DNA of 64,000 nt from Pedobacter ureilyticus (GTDB lineage: Bacteria > Bacteroidota > Bacteroidia > Sphingobacteriales > Sphingobacteriaceae). The stretch is from assembly GCF_005925345.1 (NCBI RefSeq), contig NZ_SSHJ01000020.1, positions 27,540-91,539 of the forward strand. Reading direction: 5' to 3'. Of this stretch, positions 9,046 through 17,626 are shown in pieces (position 1 is the stretch's first letter; each line of letters starts with the position of its first letter). The notes under the pieces are model-generated. The model searched no databases, was not told the origin of the DNA, and saw only the letters and a list, made by a program, of their open reading frames with translations. The position numbers and the translations under genes were made by a program.

Positions 9046-10212
9046 ATGAGCAAGAAACTATTACAGACGTGGCGTTGGTATGGTCCAAACGACCCGGTTT
9101 CATTACAAGACGTTAAACAAGCAGGTGCATCAGGCATTGTAAGTGCCTTACACCATATTCCGCATGGCGAAATTTGGCCGTTAGCAGATATACAAGAGCG
9201 CAAAGCGATAATAGAGGCTGCAGGACTAACATGGAGCGTAGTAGAAAGCGTTCCCGTTCATGAAGCTATCAAAACCCGCCGATCCGATGCCGATCAGTAC
9301 CTCAAAAACTACAACCAAACATTGAGAAATTTGGCGGCTAACGACATCAAAACCGTTTGCTACAACTTTATGCCGGTTTTAGACTGGACACGTACGCAAC
9401 TCGACTTAGAAATGCCAAATGGTGCAAAAGCCTTGTATTTTAATTGGACAGATTTGGCAATTTTCGACATATATATCTTAGAAAGGGCCGATGCCGTAGC
9501 TGATTTCCCTGCAGCAATTCTAGAAAAAGCAAAGGCTAAATTTGCTGGCATGAGGCAAGAAGAGATCGACTTTTTACGCATCAACGTGTTAATGGGCATC
9601 CCTAACGAGAAGGAAATAGAACTGGAAACTTTGAGAGCAAGCATTAACGAATACAAAGCCATTGGCCATGCTGGTTTAAGGGATAATTTGGCCTGGTTTT
9701 TAGCTGGCATTGCCGAAACCTGTACAGAACTAGGCATTAAGATGACCATTCATCCGGATGATCCACCTTATCCAATTTTGGGCTTGCCCCGCATTGCAAG
9801 CACCAAGGAAGATTTAATAGATCTCTTAGAAAGAGTAAACCAACCTTTTAATGGCATTTGCTATTGCACCGGCTCGTTAGGTGCCGGAACTACAAATGAT
9901 TTGGTTGAAATTTTTGAAGCAGTTAAAGAGCGTGTTTACTTTTTACACCTCCGTAATGTTAAAAAAGACGAAGAAGGCAACTTCTACGAAGCCGATCATT
10001 TAGGTGGAGACGTGAACATGTACGAGGTAATGAAGGCCGTTACTACCGAAAATGCTAAACGAAATGAGCCAATGCCTTTTAGACCAGATCATGGACACCA
10101 GATGCTAGATGACCTGAATAAGGTGACCAATCCGGGCTACTCTGCAATAGGCAGGCTACGCGGTTTAGCAGAACTACGTGGTTTAGAGCTAGGTATTACT
10201 GGAAATTACTAG
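9046..10212 (+). CDS. uxuA: Mannonate dehydratase
   Basis: 388 aa from ATG 9046, which matches the usual UxuA start (M...QTWRWYGPNDPVSL); a TTG at 9022 in frame would add eight residues and is less likely. It converts D-mannonate to 2-keto-3-deoxygluconate in glucuronate/uronate catabolism, in the cytoplasm, with Mn/Fe. Family motifs seen are ALHHIPHGEIW, TIHPDDPPYPILGLPRI and LHLRNV. Length agrees with the E. coli enzyme (394). No other uronate gene (uxaC, kdgK) lies beside it, so it stands alone here. Confidence 0.95.
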   Translation: MSKKLLQTWRWYGPNDPVSLQDVKQAGASGIVSALHHIPHGEIWPLADIQERKAIIEAAGLTWSVVESVPVHEAIKTRRSDADQYLKNYNQTLRNLAANDIKTVCYNFMPVLDWTRTQLDLEMPNGAKALYFNWTDLAIFDIYILERADAVADFPAAILEKAKAKFAGMRQEEIDFLRINVLMGIPNEKEIELETLRASINEYKAIGHAGLRDNLAWFLAGIAETCTELGIKMTIHPDDPPYPILGLPRIASTKEDLIDLLERVNQPFNGICYCTGSLGAGTTNDLVEIFEAVKERVYFLHLRNVKKDEEGNFYEADHLGGDVNMYEVMKAVTTENAKRNEPMPFRPDHGHQMLDDLNKVTNPGYSAIGRLRGLAELRGLELGITGNY

Positions 10213-10256
10213 AAAAAGAAATTTTAAACTTTTTTCTAATTATTATTTAGAAATCA

Positions 10257-10264
10257 TATCTTTG
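10257..10264 (+). promoter_or_regulatory. -7 promoter element of tRNA-Arg
   Basis: TATCTTTG matches the Bacteroidota -7 consensus TAnnTTTG. Transcription would start near 10270, about 40 nt ahead of the tRNA. No clear TTG was found at -33. Confidence 0.5.
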
Positions 10265-10311
10265 CACCACCATAAGGAGAACGGTCGAAAAAATCGTTAA
10301 TTTTATGAGAG

Positions 10312-10385
10312 GCCTCCATAGCTCAGCTGGATAGAGCACCGGTTTTCTAAACCGTAGGTCACAGGTTCGAATCCTGTTGGGGGTA
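10312..10385 (+). tRNA. tRNA-Arg (anticodon TCT)
   Basis: 74-nt cloverleaf. The acceptor stem GCCTCCA pairs with TGGGGGT using G-T pairs, the D-arm is GCTC...GAGC, the anticodon loop is TTTCTAA with TCT at its centre, and the T-arm is ACAGG-TTCGAAT-CCTGT. Discriminator A; CCA is not encoded. One mismatch (C-T) is at the top of the anticodon stem. It reads AGA codons, common in this genome. Confidence 0.95.
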
Positions 10386-10387
10386 CA

Positions 10388-10424
10388 AAAAAGGGCTTTT
10401 AGATAACACTAGAAGCCTTTTTTA
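10388..10424 (+). terminator. Rho-independent terminator after tRNA-Arg
   Basis: A hairpin with arms AAAGGGCTTTTAG and CTAGAAGCCTTT (one G-T pair) around a short loop is followed at once by a T-rich run. It lies right behind the tRNA. Confidence 0.8.
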
Positions 10425-10538
10425 TTTTTTAGCTTTTCAAAGATATCTCTTGGATTTGGAGCGCATTTGGCGCACCGTTAATAAATCTAGTTAATTAAAA
10501 TCATCTTTGTTTATCGGCATCATTCCTCTTCAGCCATA

Positions 10539-10712
10539 CTAAAGTAAACATTTTCGCTTATAATCAATATCCATCTCCAAAAACCTTGCAGTCTTTACCA
10601 ATTTTTCTGTAATCGTGATATCTTGGCCAGAAGTTCCTAAATCTCTACTTTCATGATTATGCACTAAAATTAAGCTAGTTGCAACAACCTTACAAGGAAT
10701 AGTAAATATATA
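10539..10712 (-). pseudogene. Decayed radC (JAB/MPN domain) fragment
   Basis: On the minus strand an open stretch with no start codon reads IFTIPCKVVATSLILVHNH, then ITITEKLVKTARFLEMDI and ends in TAG at 10539. This follows the core of the RadC JAB domain, where LVHNHPSG is followed by a helix like LTKKLVEAGKFLDI. The Pro and Ser-Gly of the metal site are replaced (HNHESRD), and the C-terminal part (DHLI) is missing. It is therefore a relic, probably of a mobile-element RadC. The rest of the 10425-10806 gap shows nothing else. Similarity was judged by eye. Confidence 0.6.
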
Positions 10713-10806
10713 AACACCACAAAAATTTGCTAACGCTGTAAAAAAGTTGCTATTTCAGAATTATTTCGCTATACTTAGGTTAAACCACCTTATTTAACCT
10801 CTTATC

Positions 10807-11496
10807 ATGTCTTGTACACATAAATTTTTTGGCCATGAAGCACATCTTCCTGGAGAACTTGGGTTATTGCCTACATGGAAAACTAAAACCTTGATTATTG
10901 GTACTTTTAACCCTGAAAGCAAATGGCACCCCGACCATGCTGCACAATATTTCTATAGCAGACCACGAAACTACTTTTGGAAAATATTGCCGAGGTTTAC
11001 GGGGAAGGCAGCAATACCACATCAGTACGTTGCTGCGCAAATAGAGTTCTTGAAGGAGCACCAAATTGGCGTTACCGACCTATTAATTCGTATTGAAGAT
11101 GCGCATATTACTAAACCCGAGCATAGGAAAAGAATTACAACGGCGCTCGACAATGAAATTGAACGCTTTAGTGAGCTCGATTGGAATACGCCCCACATCC
11201 TACAGTATATTAAAGCAAATAGTATCAAAGCAGTTTATTTTACTAAAATTGGTAATGCAGCAAATCAAAATGTTAAGCCTAACACCTTTGAGGCACAAAT
11301 GAGGGCAATAGAGCAGACCTGTAAAGCATTAAAAATCCCTAATTTTAGACTACATACGCCATCAGGCAGTGGCTTGGGCAAAGGAAGCCCTAAAGACCAT
11401 AACCTTATTAGGCGTTGGTATATGCATAACGGTGCAGATCAATTTCCGTTTCTTGTTGATAGCTTTACCTTAGATCACTTTAAAATGGATGTGTAG
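10807..11496 (+). CDS. Uracil-DNA glycosylase superfamily-like protein
   Basis: 229 aa. The N-terminal third carries LIIGTFNPES and YFYSRPRNYFWKIL, matching motif 1 and the following YY..PRN-FW segment of the UDG superfamily (as in deoxyinosine and mismatch-type glycosylases). Motif 2 near the C-terminus appears as HTPSGSG instead of the usual SPSxxN. Members remove damaged bases from DNA in the cytoplasm. The odd motif 2 means the substrate, or even the activity, is uncertain. It stands alone, with a 380-nt gap on each side. Confidence 0.6.
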   Translation: MSCTHKFFGHEAHLPGELGLLPTWKTKTLIIGTFNPESKWHPDHAAQYFYSRPRNYFWKILPRFTGKAAIPHQYVAAQIEFLKEHQIGVTDLLIRIEDAHITKPEHRKRITTALDNEIERFSELDWNTPHILQYIKANSIKAVYFTKIGNAANQNVKPNTFEAQMRAIEQTCKALKIPNFRLHTPSGSGLGKGSPKDHNLIRRWYMHNGADQFPFLVDSFTLDHFKMDV

Positions 11497-11857
11497 AATT
11501 TTGTCGGTTTATTCGTTTTTCGTCCATCTTTTTTCGTTTTTGGCTGATTTAGGGATTTGGAGATTTGATATGCGATTAGTCTACCGACCTCGGCCTAATG
11601 ACAATTTTGAACGAGCAAATGATTGAATGGAACTGTTAGTTCTCTTTGACTCACAATTATAAAATTTAGTAGATTTTGTTATACGTTATCCGTTGCAGCC
11701 TTAAAACACGTCAACAGGAGCAGAACCATAGCGCTAGCCTATACTTTTTTATAAAAATGAATAGGATAGTTAATTGATTTCCAAATCCATAACGGGACTT
11801 AAACACAAACATTACTAATTTTACTGCCCTTACAGTTCCAACGTCCAACTTTTTCTC

Positions 11858-11865
11858 TATATTTG
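11858..11865 (+). promoter_or_regulatory. -7 promoter element of pyrR-pyrB
   Basis: TATATTTG fits TAnnTTTG. A start near 11871 would leave only about 10 nt before the pyrR ATG, so the mRNA would be almost leaderless and there is no room for a PyrR-binding attenuator. The rest of the 11497-11857 gap holds no gene or repeat I can support. Confidence 0.55.
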
Positions 11866-11880
11866 TGCAATCCAAGTGCA

Positions 11881-12426
11881 ATGCAAAAGAGAACTTTACT
11901 CAGCGGCCAAAAACTCCAAATCACAATTAAGCGACTTTGTCATCAGCTAATTGAGAACCATACTGATTTTAACAATACTGTTTTAATTGGCATACAGCCA
12001 AGGGGAACTTTCTTTGCTGATCGGGTCCATCAAGAACTGTCGGAAATTCTAAAAACCGATACCATTAAAAAAGGGCATTTAGATATTACTTTTTTTAGGG
12101 ATGACTTTAGACGTAAAGATGGTTTGGTTACAGCCAACAGCAATACCATTGATTTTATTATTGAAGGCAAGCAGGTTATTTTAATCGACGACGTACTTTG
12201 GACCGGACGCACTATACGTGCTGCGATGGACGCACTTTTGGCCTACGGCAGACCAGAAAGTGTAGAATTGATGACCTTAATTGACCGTAGATTTTCGAGA
12301 CATTTACCTATTGAAGCGAACTATGTTGGCCTACAGGTAGACTCTGTAGATTCTCAAAAAGTAAAAGTGAGCTGGAAAGAAAACGAAGGCGAAGACAAAG
12401 TAATTTTATTATCAGATAAACAGTAA
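11881..12426 (+). CDS. pyrR: PyrR-like pyrimidine regulator / uracil phosphoribosyltransferase
   Basis: 181 aa from ATG 11881; an in-frame TTG at 11863 overlaps the promoter and is rejected. Type-I phosphoribosyltransferase fold: LIGIQPRGTFFADR near the N-terminus and the PRPP-binding motif VILIDDVLWTGRTIRA in the middle. PyrR makes UMP from uracil and PRPP and, in Firmicutes, also binds pyr mRNA; in Bacteroidota RNA control is unproven. It is followed after 1 nt by pyrB, which supports a pyrimidine role and a shared transcript. Confidence 0.92.
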   Translation: MQKRTLLSGQKLQITIKRLCHQLIENHTDFNNTVLIGIQPRGTFFADRVHQELSEILKTDTIKKGHLDITFFRDDFRRKDGLVTANSNTIDFIIEGKQVILIDDVLWTGRTIRAAMDALLAYGRPESVELMTLIDRRFSRHLPIEANYVGLQVDSVDSQKVKVSWKENEGEDKVILLSDKQ

Positions 12427-12427
12427 A

Positions 12428-13363
12428 ATGGCAGCAGACAAATTATCAACCCGACATCTTTTAGGCATTAAAGACATTACCCTGAATGATATTGAATTGA
12501 TTTTCGAAACTGCTGATAATTTTAAGGAAGTGATTAACCGCCCTATTAAAAAGGTACCTTCTTTAAGAGATATTACCATTGCAAACATCTTCTTCGAAAA
12601 TTCTACTCGCACCAAACTATCATTTGAACTGGCAGAGAAAAGGCTTTCTGCAGATGTAGTTAATTTTGCAGCTTCCTCATCATCGGTAAGTAAAGGCGAA
12701 ACTTTAATTGATACCGTGAACAACATTTTAGCAATGAAGGTTGACATGGTGGTAATGCGCCATCCTTATGCTGGTGCAGGCCAATTTTTAAGCAGGCACA
12801 TTAACGCACAAATTGTAAACGCCGGCGATGGTGCGCATGAACACCCCACACAGGCTTTGCTAGATGCTTTCTCTATCCGTGAAAAACTGGGCGATGTAGC
12901 TGGTAAAAAAGTGGTAATTGTGGGAGACATCTTGCATTCTCGCGTAGCCATATCGAACATCTTATGTTTACAAAAATTAGGCGCAGAAGTAATGGTTTGC
13001 GGGCCCACCACCCTCATTCCGAAACACATTGCGGCGCTTGGTGTTAAAGTAGAACACGATCTAATTAAAGCTTTAAACTGGTGTGATGTGGCTAATATGT
13101 TACGCATCCAATTAGAACGCATGGATATCAAGTACTTTCCTACCGGAAGAGAATATTCGATGATGTACGGCTTGAACAAACAAATACTTGATAATTTAGA
13201 TAAAGAAATTGTAGTGATGCACCCGGGCCCAATTAACCGCGGGGTAGAGATTACTAGCGATGTAGCAGACAGCAAACAATCTATCATTTTAAATCAGGTA
13301 GAAAACGGTGTAGCCATAAGAATGGCTGTGCTTTATCTTTTGGCTAGCCAGAACGATAAGTAG
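12428..13363 (+). CDS. pyrB: Aspartate carbamoyltransferase catalytic subunit
   Basis: 311 aa. It catalyses carbamoyl phosphate + L-aspartate to N-carbamoylaspartate, the committed step of pyrimidine synthesis. The carbamoyl-phosphate motif FENSTRTKLSFE is at residues 56-67, HPTQALLDAF near 139, and the late loop MHPGPINRGVEI is intact. No regulatory pyrI gene lies next to it; downstream is a small membrane protein 3 nt away. The start 1 nt after the pyrR stop implies translational coupling. Confidence 0.97.
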   Translation: MAADKLSTRHLLGIKDITLNDIELIFETADNFKEVINRPIKKVPSLRDITIANIFFENSTRTKLSFELAEKRLSADVVNFAASSSSVSKGETLIDTVNNILAMKVDMVVMRHPYAGAGQFLSRHINAQIVNAGDGAHEHPTQALLDAFSIREKLGDVAGKKVVIVGDILHSRVAISNILCLQKLGAEVMVCGPTTLIPKHIAALGVKVEHDLIKALNWCDVANMLRIQLERMDIKYFPTGREYSMMYGLNKQILDNLDKEIVVMHPGPINRGVEITSDVADSKQSIILNQVENGVAIRMAVLYLLASQNDK

Positions 13364-13366
13364 CCA

Positions 13367-13678
13367 ATGACCCAAAAGGAAAAACAATTTGTAGATTATT
13401 GGACAGAAAAGCGGAAAACGTGGAGCTGGAAAAAGCATACTTATCAAACTTTTTTCTCTGTAGCGTTGCCCATATCCATCTTGATTGATTTAGTGAACTA
13501 CTTTGTTATAGGCGATACAACGTACACCTTTTTTAGCTTTGCACATTTATTTACCTATTTATTAAACTTCTTAACGCTTGCAGTAGCGCTAATTTTGGGT
13601 GCCGGCTTTGTTAATTGGAACTATAACGAAGGTAAGTATTGGCGCATTCTTAGAAAACAAAACAATAACCTACGCTAA
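13367..13678 (+). CDS. Small two-TM membrane protein of unknown function
   Basis: 103 aa. A charged N-terminus (residues 1-25) is followed by two membrane helices at about 28-50 (VALPISILIDLVNYFVIG) and 62-88 (LLNFLTLAVALILGAGFVNW), then a basic tail. It starts 3 nt after pyrB and is probably the third gene of that operon. No family recognised. Confidence 0.75.
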   Translation: MTQKEKQFVDYWTEKRKTWSWKKHTYQTFFSVALPISILIDLVNYFVIGDTTYTFFSFAHLFTYLLNFLTLAVALILGAGFVNWNYNEGKYWRILRKQNNNLR

Positions 13679-13812
13679 AAACTATTTATGGCGCTTGCCA
13701 AATTTGGATAAACTAGAAAGATCATCCTCCCCCTAATTTAAGGTAACGTGAATTATGGATATTTATGATTGTTTCTCAGGGGCTTATGCTTTTAGTTGTA
13801 TTAGGAATGGTC

Positions 13813-13860
13813 GTCATTTCGGATCAAGCGGAATGTTTTACATTCCGCTTGATCCGAAAT
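13813..13860. repeat. Perfect 20-bp inverted repeat, GTCATTTCG-family hairpin
   Basis: Arms of 20 bp (13816-13835 and 13841-13860, starting ATTTCGGATCAAGC) around the loop TTTTA. The left flank reads GTCATTTCGG, the signature of the dispersed GTCAT...ATGAC elements found six more times in this window, but the terminal GAC on the right side is missing. The intergenic stretch 13679-13890 holds nothing else. Confidence 0.8.
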
Positions 13861-13890
13861 TGGTATGAAAGAAAAGGAGAAAACAACAAA

Positions 13891-13922
13891 AAACCCCTTT
13901 AATCATACAATTAAAGGGGTTT
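13891..13922 (-). terminator. Hairpin terminator of the tRNA-Ser/tRNA-Pro unit
   Basis: Perfect 13-bp arms AAACCCCTTTAAT / ATTAAAGGGGTTT with a 6-nt loop. On the minus strand it follows the tRNA genes by 25 nt and runs into TTTGTTGTTTTC. It could also end transcription from pyrB. Confidence 0.75.
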
Positions 13923-13947
13923 AGCCGACTTTTAGTTAGTCTAATTG

Positions 13948-14021
13948 TCGGGGTGGCAGGATTCGAACCTACGACCTCCACATCCCAAATGTGGCGCGAT
14001 ACCGGGCTACGCTACACCCCG
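13948..14021 (-). tRNA. tRNA-Pro (anticodon TGG)
   Basis: 74 nt. Acceptor CGGGGTG pairs with CACCCCG, discriminator A, CCA not encoded. Anticodon loop TTTGGGA with TGG; T-arm GTAGG-TTCGAAT-CCTGC (first pair weak). It lies 24 nt after tRNA-Ser in the same direction, so they are probably one transcript. Confidence 0.95.
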
Positions 14022-14044
14022 ATGGTGGTATCACCTTTGTTATT

Positions 14045-14132
<88 letters not shown>

Positions 14133-14199
14133 TTTCGATCAGCATTACTGCGTTTCGAGGTTGCAAATATAGCAATTCGTTGATACTTGCAAAAAAAAA

Positions 14200-16299
14200 T
14201 TACACGGTTTTTGGATAATCTACGCGAACATGATAGATACTCATCAGCATTGTCTTGAATATCAATTTGATAGTTTCTAAATCTTTTAATGTTAAATCGC
14301 AATTATCTAACTGATTTTGTTCCAATTTGTAGTCAATAATCCGTTCTACGAGATTATTTATGCTGTCAGCATCCGGATTTTTCAGACTCCTTGAAGCAGC
14401 TTCTACCGAATCTGCCAGCATTAAAACACCAGTTTCCTTAGAAAAAGGAATAGGTCCTGGGTAGCGAAAAATATTTTCATCAATAAATTTCTCTGGCGAG
14501 TTTTTCAAAAAAGATTGATAAAAATAATCTACCCGTGTGTTGCCATGATGTGTTCGTATAAAATCGATTACTGACTCTGGCAATTTGTATTTTCTGGTAA
14601 TTTCTATTCCCTTATGTACGTGCCTAATGATAATTTGGGCGCTTTGTTCATACGGCAACTTATCATGCGGACTAGTACCCGTTTGGTTTTCGATGAAATA
14701 TTGAGGATTTTCCATCTTACCTACGTCATGATATAATGCTCCAGCCCTTACCAACAAAGCATTCCCTCCTATTTTAAAGATAGCTGCCTCTGCCAAGTTT
14801 GCTACTTGCAACGAATGTTGAAATGTACCTGGCGCCTTAAAAGCCAGTTCACGCAGCAATTTATTATTGGTATTGGTTAACTCAATTAAAGCCACATCCG
14901 ATGTGATGCCAAAAACCCTTTCAAAGGCATAAATTAAAGGATAGGCTAATAAAGAGAGTAAAACACTAAATACAAACGGCAAGAAATTAATCCATTCTAT
15001 ATGACCAAATGAGCCTTCCCTAAGTAAGGCTATGCCAACAAATGATATAAAATAAGCACTCAGAATGAACGATGCCGAAATCAACAGCTGTTCACGCTTC
15101 ACTAAATTTTTGATGCTATAAATGGCCACCATACCTGCCGTAGTTTGATAAAACACAAACTCGAAACTGTTGGGCACAAAAAAACCTGCAATTAAAATTA
15201 CCAAAAGATGAAGGTTTAAAGCCAGCCGAGTATCGAACAATATCCTAATAATGATAGGAACGATACAAAATGGGATGAGATATAAACTGGAAAGATTAAA
15301 CTTGATGGACCAAGTAAGTACCAGCAACATGGATGTAATTACCAAAAGTAGTAATGACAACTGCCTATTGTCTGCATAAATATCTTTTCTAAACAGATAA
15401 AGGAATACCATTAGCAGCGTAACAATAAACCCAACCAATAATATTTGCCCTAAAAAAACCAGCTTGTCGTCACCTACACTTTTGGTTTGCGTATCGTAAG
15501 TTTCCCTAAAAGACACCAATTTCTGGTAAACTTCTTCATCTATTACCGTTTCATTGGCCACAATCAGTTCGCCCTTCTGTACCATGCCTTTAGTAGTAGA
15601 GATGCTTTTCAATTCATTAGCCTGTATCTTTGCTGTTAAACCTTCATCAAAAATTAAATTGGGTTTTACATGACTTTCGGATAAATCTATGATTGTTTTT
15701 CGTATCGCCTCATCATTAGTTTTGAGGTTGTTTCGAAGAAAGGCTAAAGCAGTTTCTACGGTAAACACATCTTGTGAATTGCTTTTAGTAGAAACGTTAT
15801 TTCTTAGTAAAGAAAAATTATAGTACTGATTTCCTTTTTGATGTTTCGGATTGACATCTATAATGCCTTTATTATAAATAGCTTTTAACAACTGATGCGA
15901 GCGTTCTCTATTTACCTCTTTATCGGTTTCATTTAGCGTATTAGATTTCCATTTTACGTCAAATTCATTCAAATAGGCTTCGCTCTGATCTTTAAAAACC
16001 TCTTCTTGATATTGATAAATGGGCAATATGTTTTGTATAACGGCTTTTTTATCCGCTTCGATTTGCTGAGGTGTTTTTAAAATGGCAAAACTAAAGGGAG
16101 AAATCAAATCTTTGTTTAACCAAGTCTTGCCTTTTTCAAACTCGTACCTAAAACGGGGCTGCTTAGGCAAATACAATGTAATTACCAATACGCACACCGC
16201 CATCATCACGTATTTGAGGTTAGAAGAGTACTTACGATAGAGTAATTTATGCGAATTCTTTTTAATCTTGGCCAAAATATATCCCTCTTTTTTAATCAA
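14200..16299 (-). CDS. 7TM-HD phosphohydrolase, PgpH-like cyclic-di-AMP phosphodiesterase
   Basis: 699 aa. One N-terminal membrane helix (about residues 28-46), a large outside region (about 50-275, the 7TM-HDED domain), seven membrane helices (about 280-475, starting VFLGQILLVGFIVTLLMVFL), and a cytoplasmic HD domain with LYHDVGKMENP and IIRHVHKG (about 490-650). PgpH of Listeria has this layout and cleaves c-di-AMP to pApA. The HD residues needed for catalysis are present. Divergent from the SPFH gene at 16417, with a 117-nt gap. The ligand is inferred from the family. Confidence 0.88.
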   Translation of the reverse strand: MIKKEGYILAKIKKNSHKLLYRKYSSNLKYVMMAVCVLVITLYLPKQPRFRYEFEKGKTWLNKDLISPFSFAILKTPQQIEADKKAVIQNILPIYQYQEEVFKDQSEAYLNEFDVKWKSNTLNETDKEVNRERSHQLLKAIYNKGIIDVNPKHQKGNQYYNFSLLRNNVSTKSNSQDVFTVETALAFLRNNLKTNDEAIRKTIIDLSESHVKPNLIFDEGLTAKIQANELKSISTTKGMVQKGELIVANETVIDEEVYQKLVSFRETYDTQTKSVGDDKLVFLGQILLVGFIVTLLMVFLYLFRKDIYADNRQLSLLLLVITSMLLVLTWSIKFNLSSLYLIPFCIVPIIIRILFDTRLALNLHLLVILIAGFFVPNSFEFVFYQTTAGMVAIYSIKNLVKREQLLISASFILSAYFISFVGIALLREGSFGHIEWINFLPFVFSVLLSLLAYPLIYAFERVFGITSDVALIELTNTNNKLLRELAFKAPGTFQHSLQVANLAEAAIFKIGGNALLVRAGALYHDVGKMENPQYFIENQTGTSPHDKLPYEQSAQIIIRHVHKGIEITRKYKLPESVIDFIRTHHGNTRVDYFYQSFLKNSPEKFIDENIFRYPGPIPFSKETGVLMLADSVEAASRSLKNPDADSINNLVERIIDYKLEQNQLDNCDLTLKDLETIKLIFKTMLMSIYHVRVDYPKTV

Positions 16300-16416
16300 A
16301 ATTAAGATTTATTTCTTCATTAGGCTACAAACTAGCCAACAGTTTAAAATTACTTGGCGAAACAATTTCAAATTCTCGCATTTTCTTTTTATAATTGATA
16401 TCAAAATAATATCATT

Positions 16417-17274
16417 ATGCAAACAGAGAAAATCATCAAACCACCTTCAGGCTACCTAACCTTGGTTATCTTTTTAATCATGCTAACTGGAGGCATTTAT
16501 TTAATGGCAATTAAATCATTTGGATGGGCTTCGGCAATCCTTGTCATCGATTTCATTTTAGTTTTACCCGGATTAATTATTGTAAACCCAAACGAATCTA
16601 AAGTTTTAATTTTATTCGGGAAATACGTTGGCACTGTTAAAACAGATGGTTTCTTTTGGGTAAACCCGCTTACTTCAAAGAAAAAGCTATCACTAAGAGC
16701 CAGAAACCTTAATGGACAGCAGCTAAAGGTAAACGACAAAATGGGCAACCCGATAGAAATTGCAGCGGTAATTGTATGGCAAGTAAAAGAAACTGCAAAA
16801 GCCAGTTTCTCTGTTGAGGATTACCTGCAATATGTAAATATACAAAGTGAAGCGGCAGTGAGGCATTTGGCCAACAGTTTTGCTTATGACAGCCTAGAGG
16901 ACGAAAGTGCACAAATTACCTTAAAAGATGGCGCAGACAAGGTTAATTCTTTGCTAGAAGACGAATTGAACGAGCGCCTATCTAGGGCAGGAATTGAAGT
17001 GATTGAAGCCAGAATATCTCACTTGGCTTATGCCCAAGAAATTGCCAGCGCCATGCTGCAACGCCAACAAGCTACTGCGGTAATTGCTGCACGGAAACTC
17101 ATTGTAGAAGGTGCAGTTGGTATGGTAGAAATGGCTTTAGAGCGCTTATCAGAAAAAGAAATAGTAACGCTAGACGAAGAGCGAAAAGCAGCTATGGTAA
17201 GCAATTTATTGGTGGTGCTTTGCGGAGACAGAAATGCCCAACCTGTGGTAAACGCCGGAACCTTGTACAACTAA
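16417..17274 (+). CDS. SPFH/band-7 membrane protein
   Basis: 285 aa. Two close hydrophobic segments at residues 13-32 and 37-55 (hairpin or double TM), then a band-7 domain from about 56 to 240 ([25 protein letters not shown], split here as [15 protein letters not shown]) and a helical tail ([20 protein letters not shown]). SPFH proteins form large membrane-bound rings that organise microdomains. The next gene, 45 nt downstream, is an Arc-like regulator, a pairing I infer to be functional. This is a different subfamily from the RtcB-linked SPFH protein at 26210. Confidence 0.88.
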   Translation: MQTEKIIKPPSGYLTLVIFLIMLTGGIYLMAIKSFGWASAILVIDFILVLPGLIIVNPNESKVLILFGKYVGTVKTDGFFWVNPLTSKKKLSLRARNLNGQQLKVNDKMGNPIEIAAVIVWQVKETAKASFSVEDYLQYVNIQSEAAVRHLANSFAYDSLEDESAQITLKDGADKVNSLLEDELNERLSRAGIEVIEARISHLAYAQEIASAMLQRQQATAVIAARKLIVEGAVGMVEMALERLSEKEIVTLDEERKAAMVSNLLVVLCGDRNAQPVVNAGTLYN

Positions 17275-17319
17275 AAGCAGCTTGCCGTTGAAGCAAAAAA
17301 CAATTAAGGAACCCCTTAG

Positions 17320-17505
17320 ATGTCAGATAAAGAAAAAAAAGCATTTGCATTGAGAATAAACCCTGCGCTACTTAAAGAAATAGAACGTTGGGCTGTTGAT
17401 GAATTTAGAAGCACCAATGGCCAGATAGAATACATCCTTAATGAAGCCGTTAAGTCTCGCAATAGAAAATCGATAAAGAAAGATAATGACACAACTTCTC
17501 AGTAG
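17320..17505 (+). CDS. Arc-family ribbon-helix-helix protein
   Basis: 61 aa. The pattern KAFALRINPALLKEIERWA then FRSTNGQIEYILNEAVKSR is that of Arc/MetJ ribbon-helix-helix DNA-binding proteins: one beta strand (FALRI) and two helices. It probably binds DNA as a dimer. It follows the SPFH gene by 45 nt; no toxin gene is adjacent, so an antitoxin role is not supported. The C-terminus is lysine-rich. Confidence 0.8.
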   Translation: MSDKEKKAFALRINPALLKEIERWAVDEFRSTNGQIEYILNEAVKSRNRKSIKKDNDTTSQ

Positions 17506-17626
17506 CCACAGCTGCGCAGCTTGCTAAATACCTACATAAATTTTGTCAATTTAAAATGATAAAATCTGCGCATCTGTGGCAAAATGACTAAATTGCCGCC
17601 AACCAAATATATTTTATACATTACAA

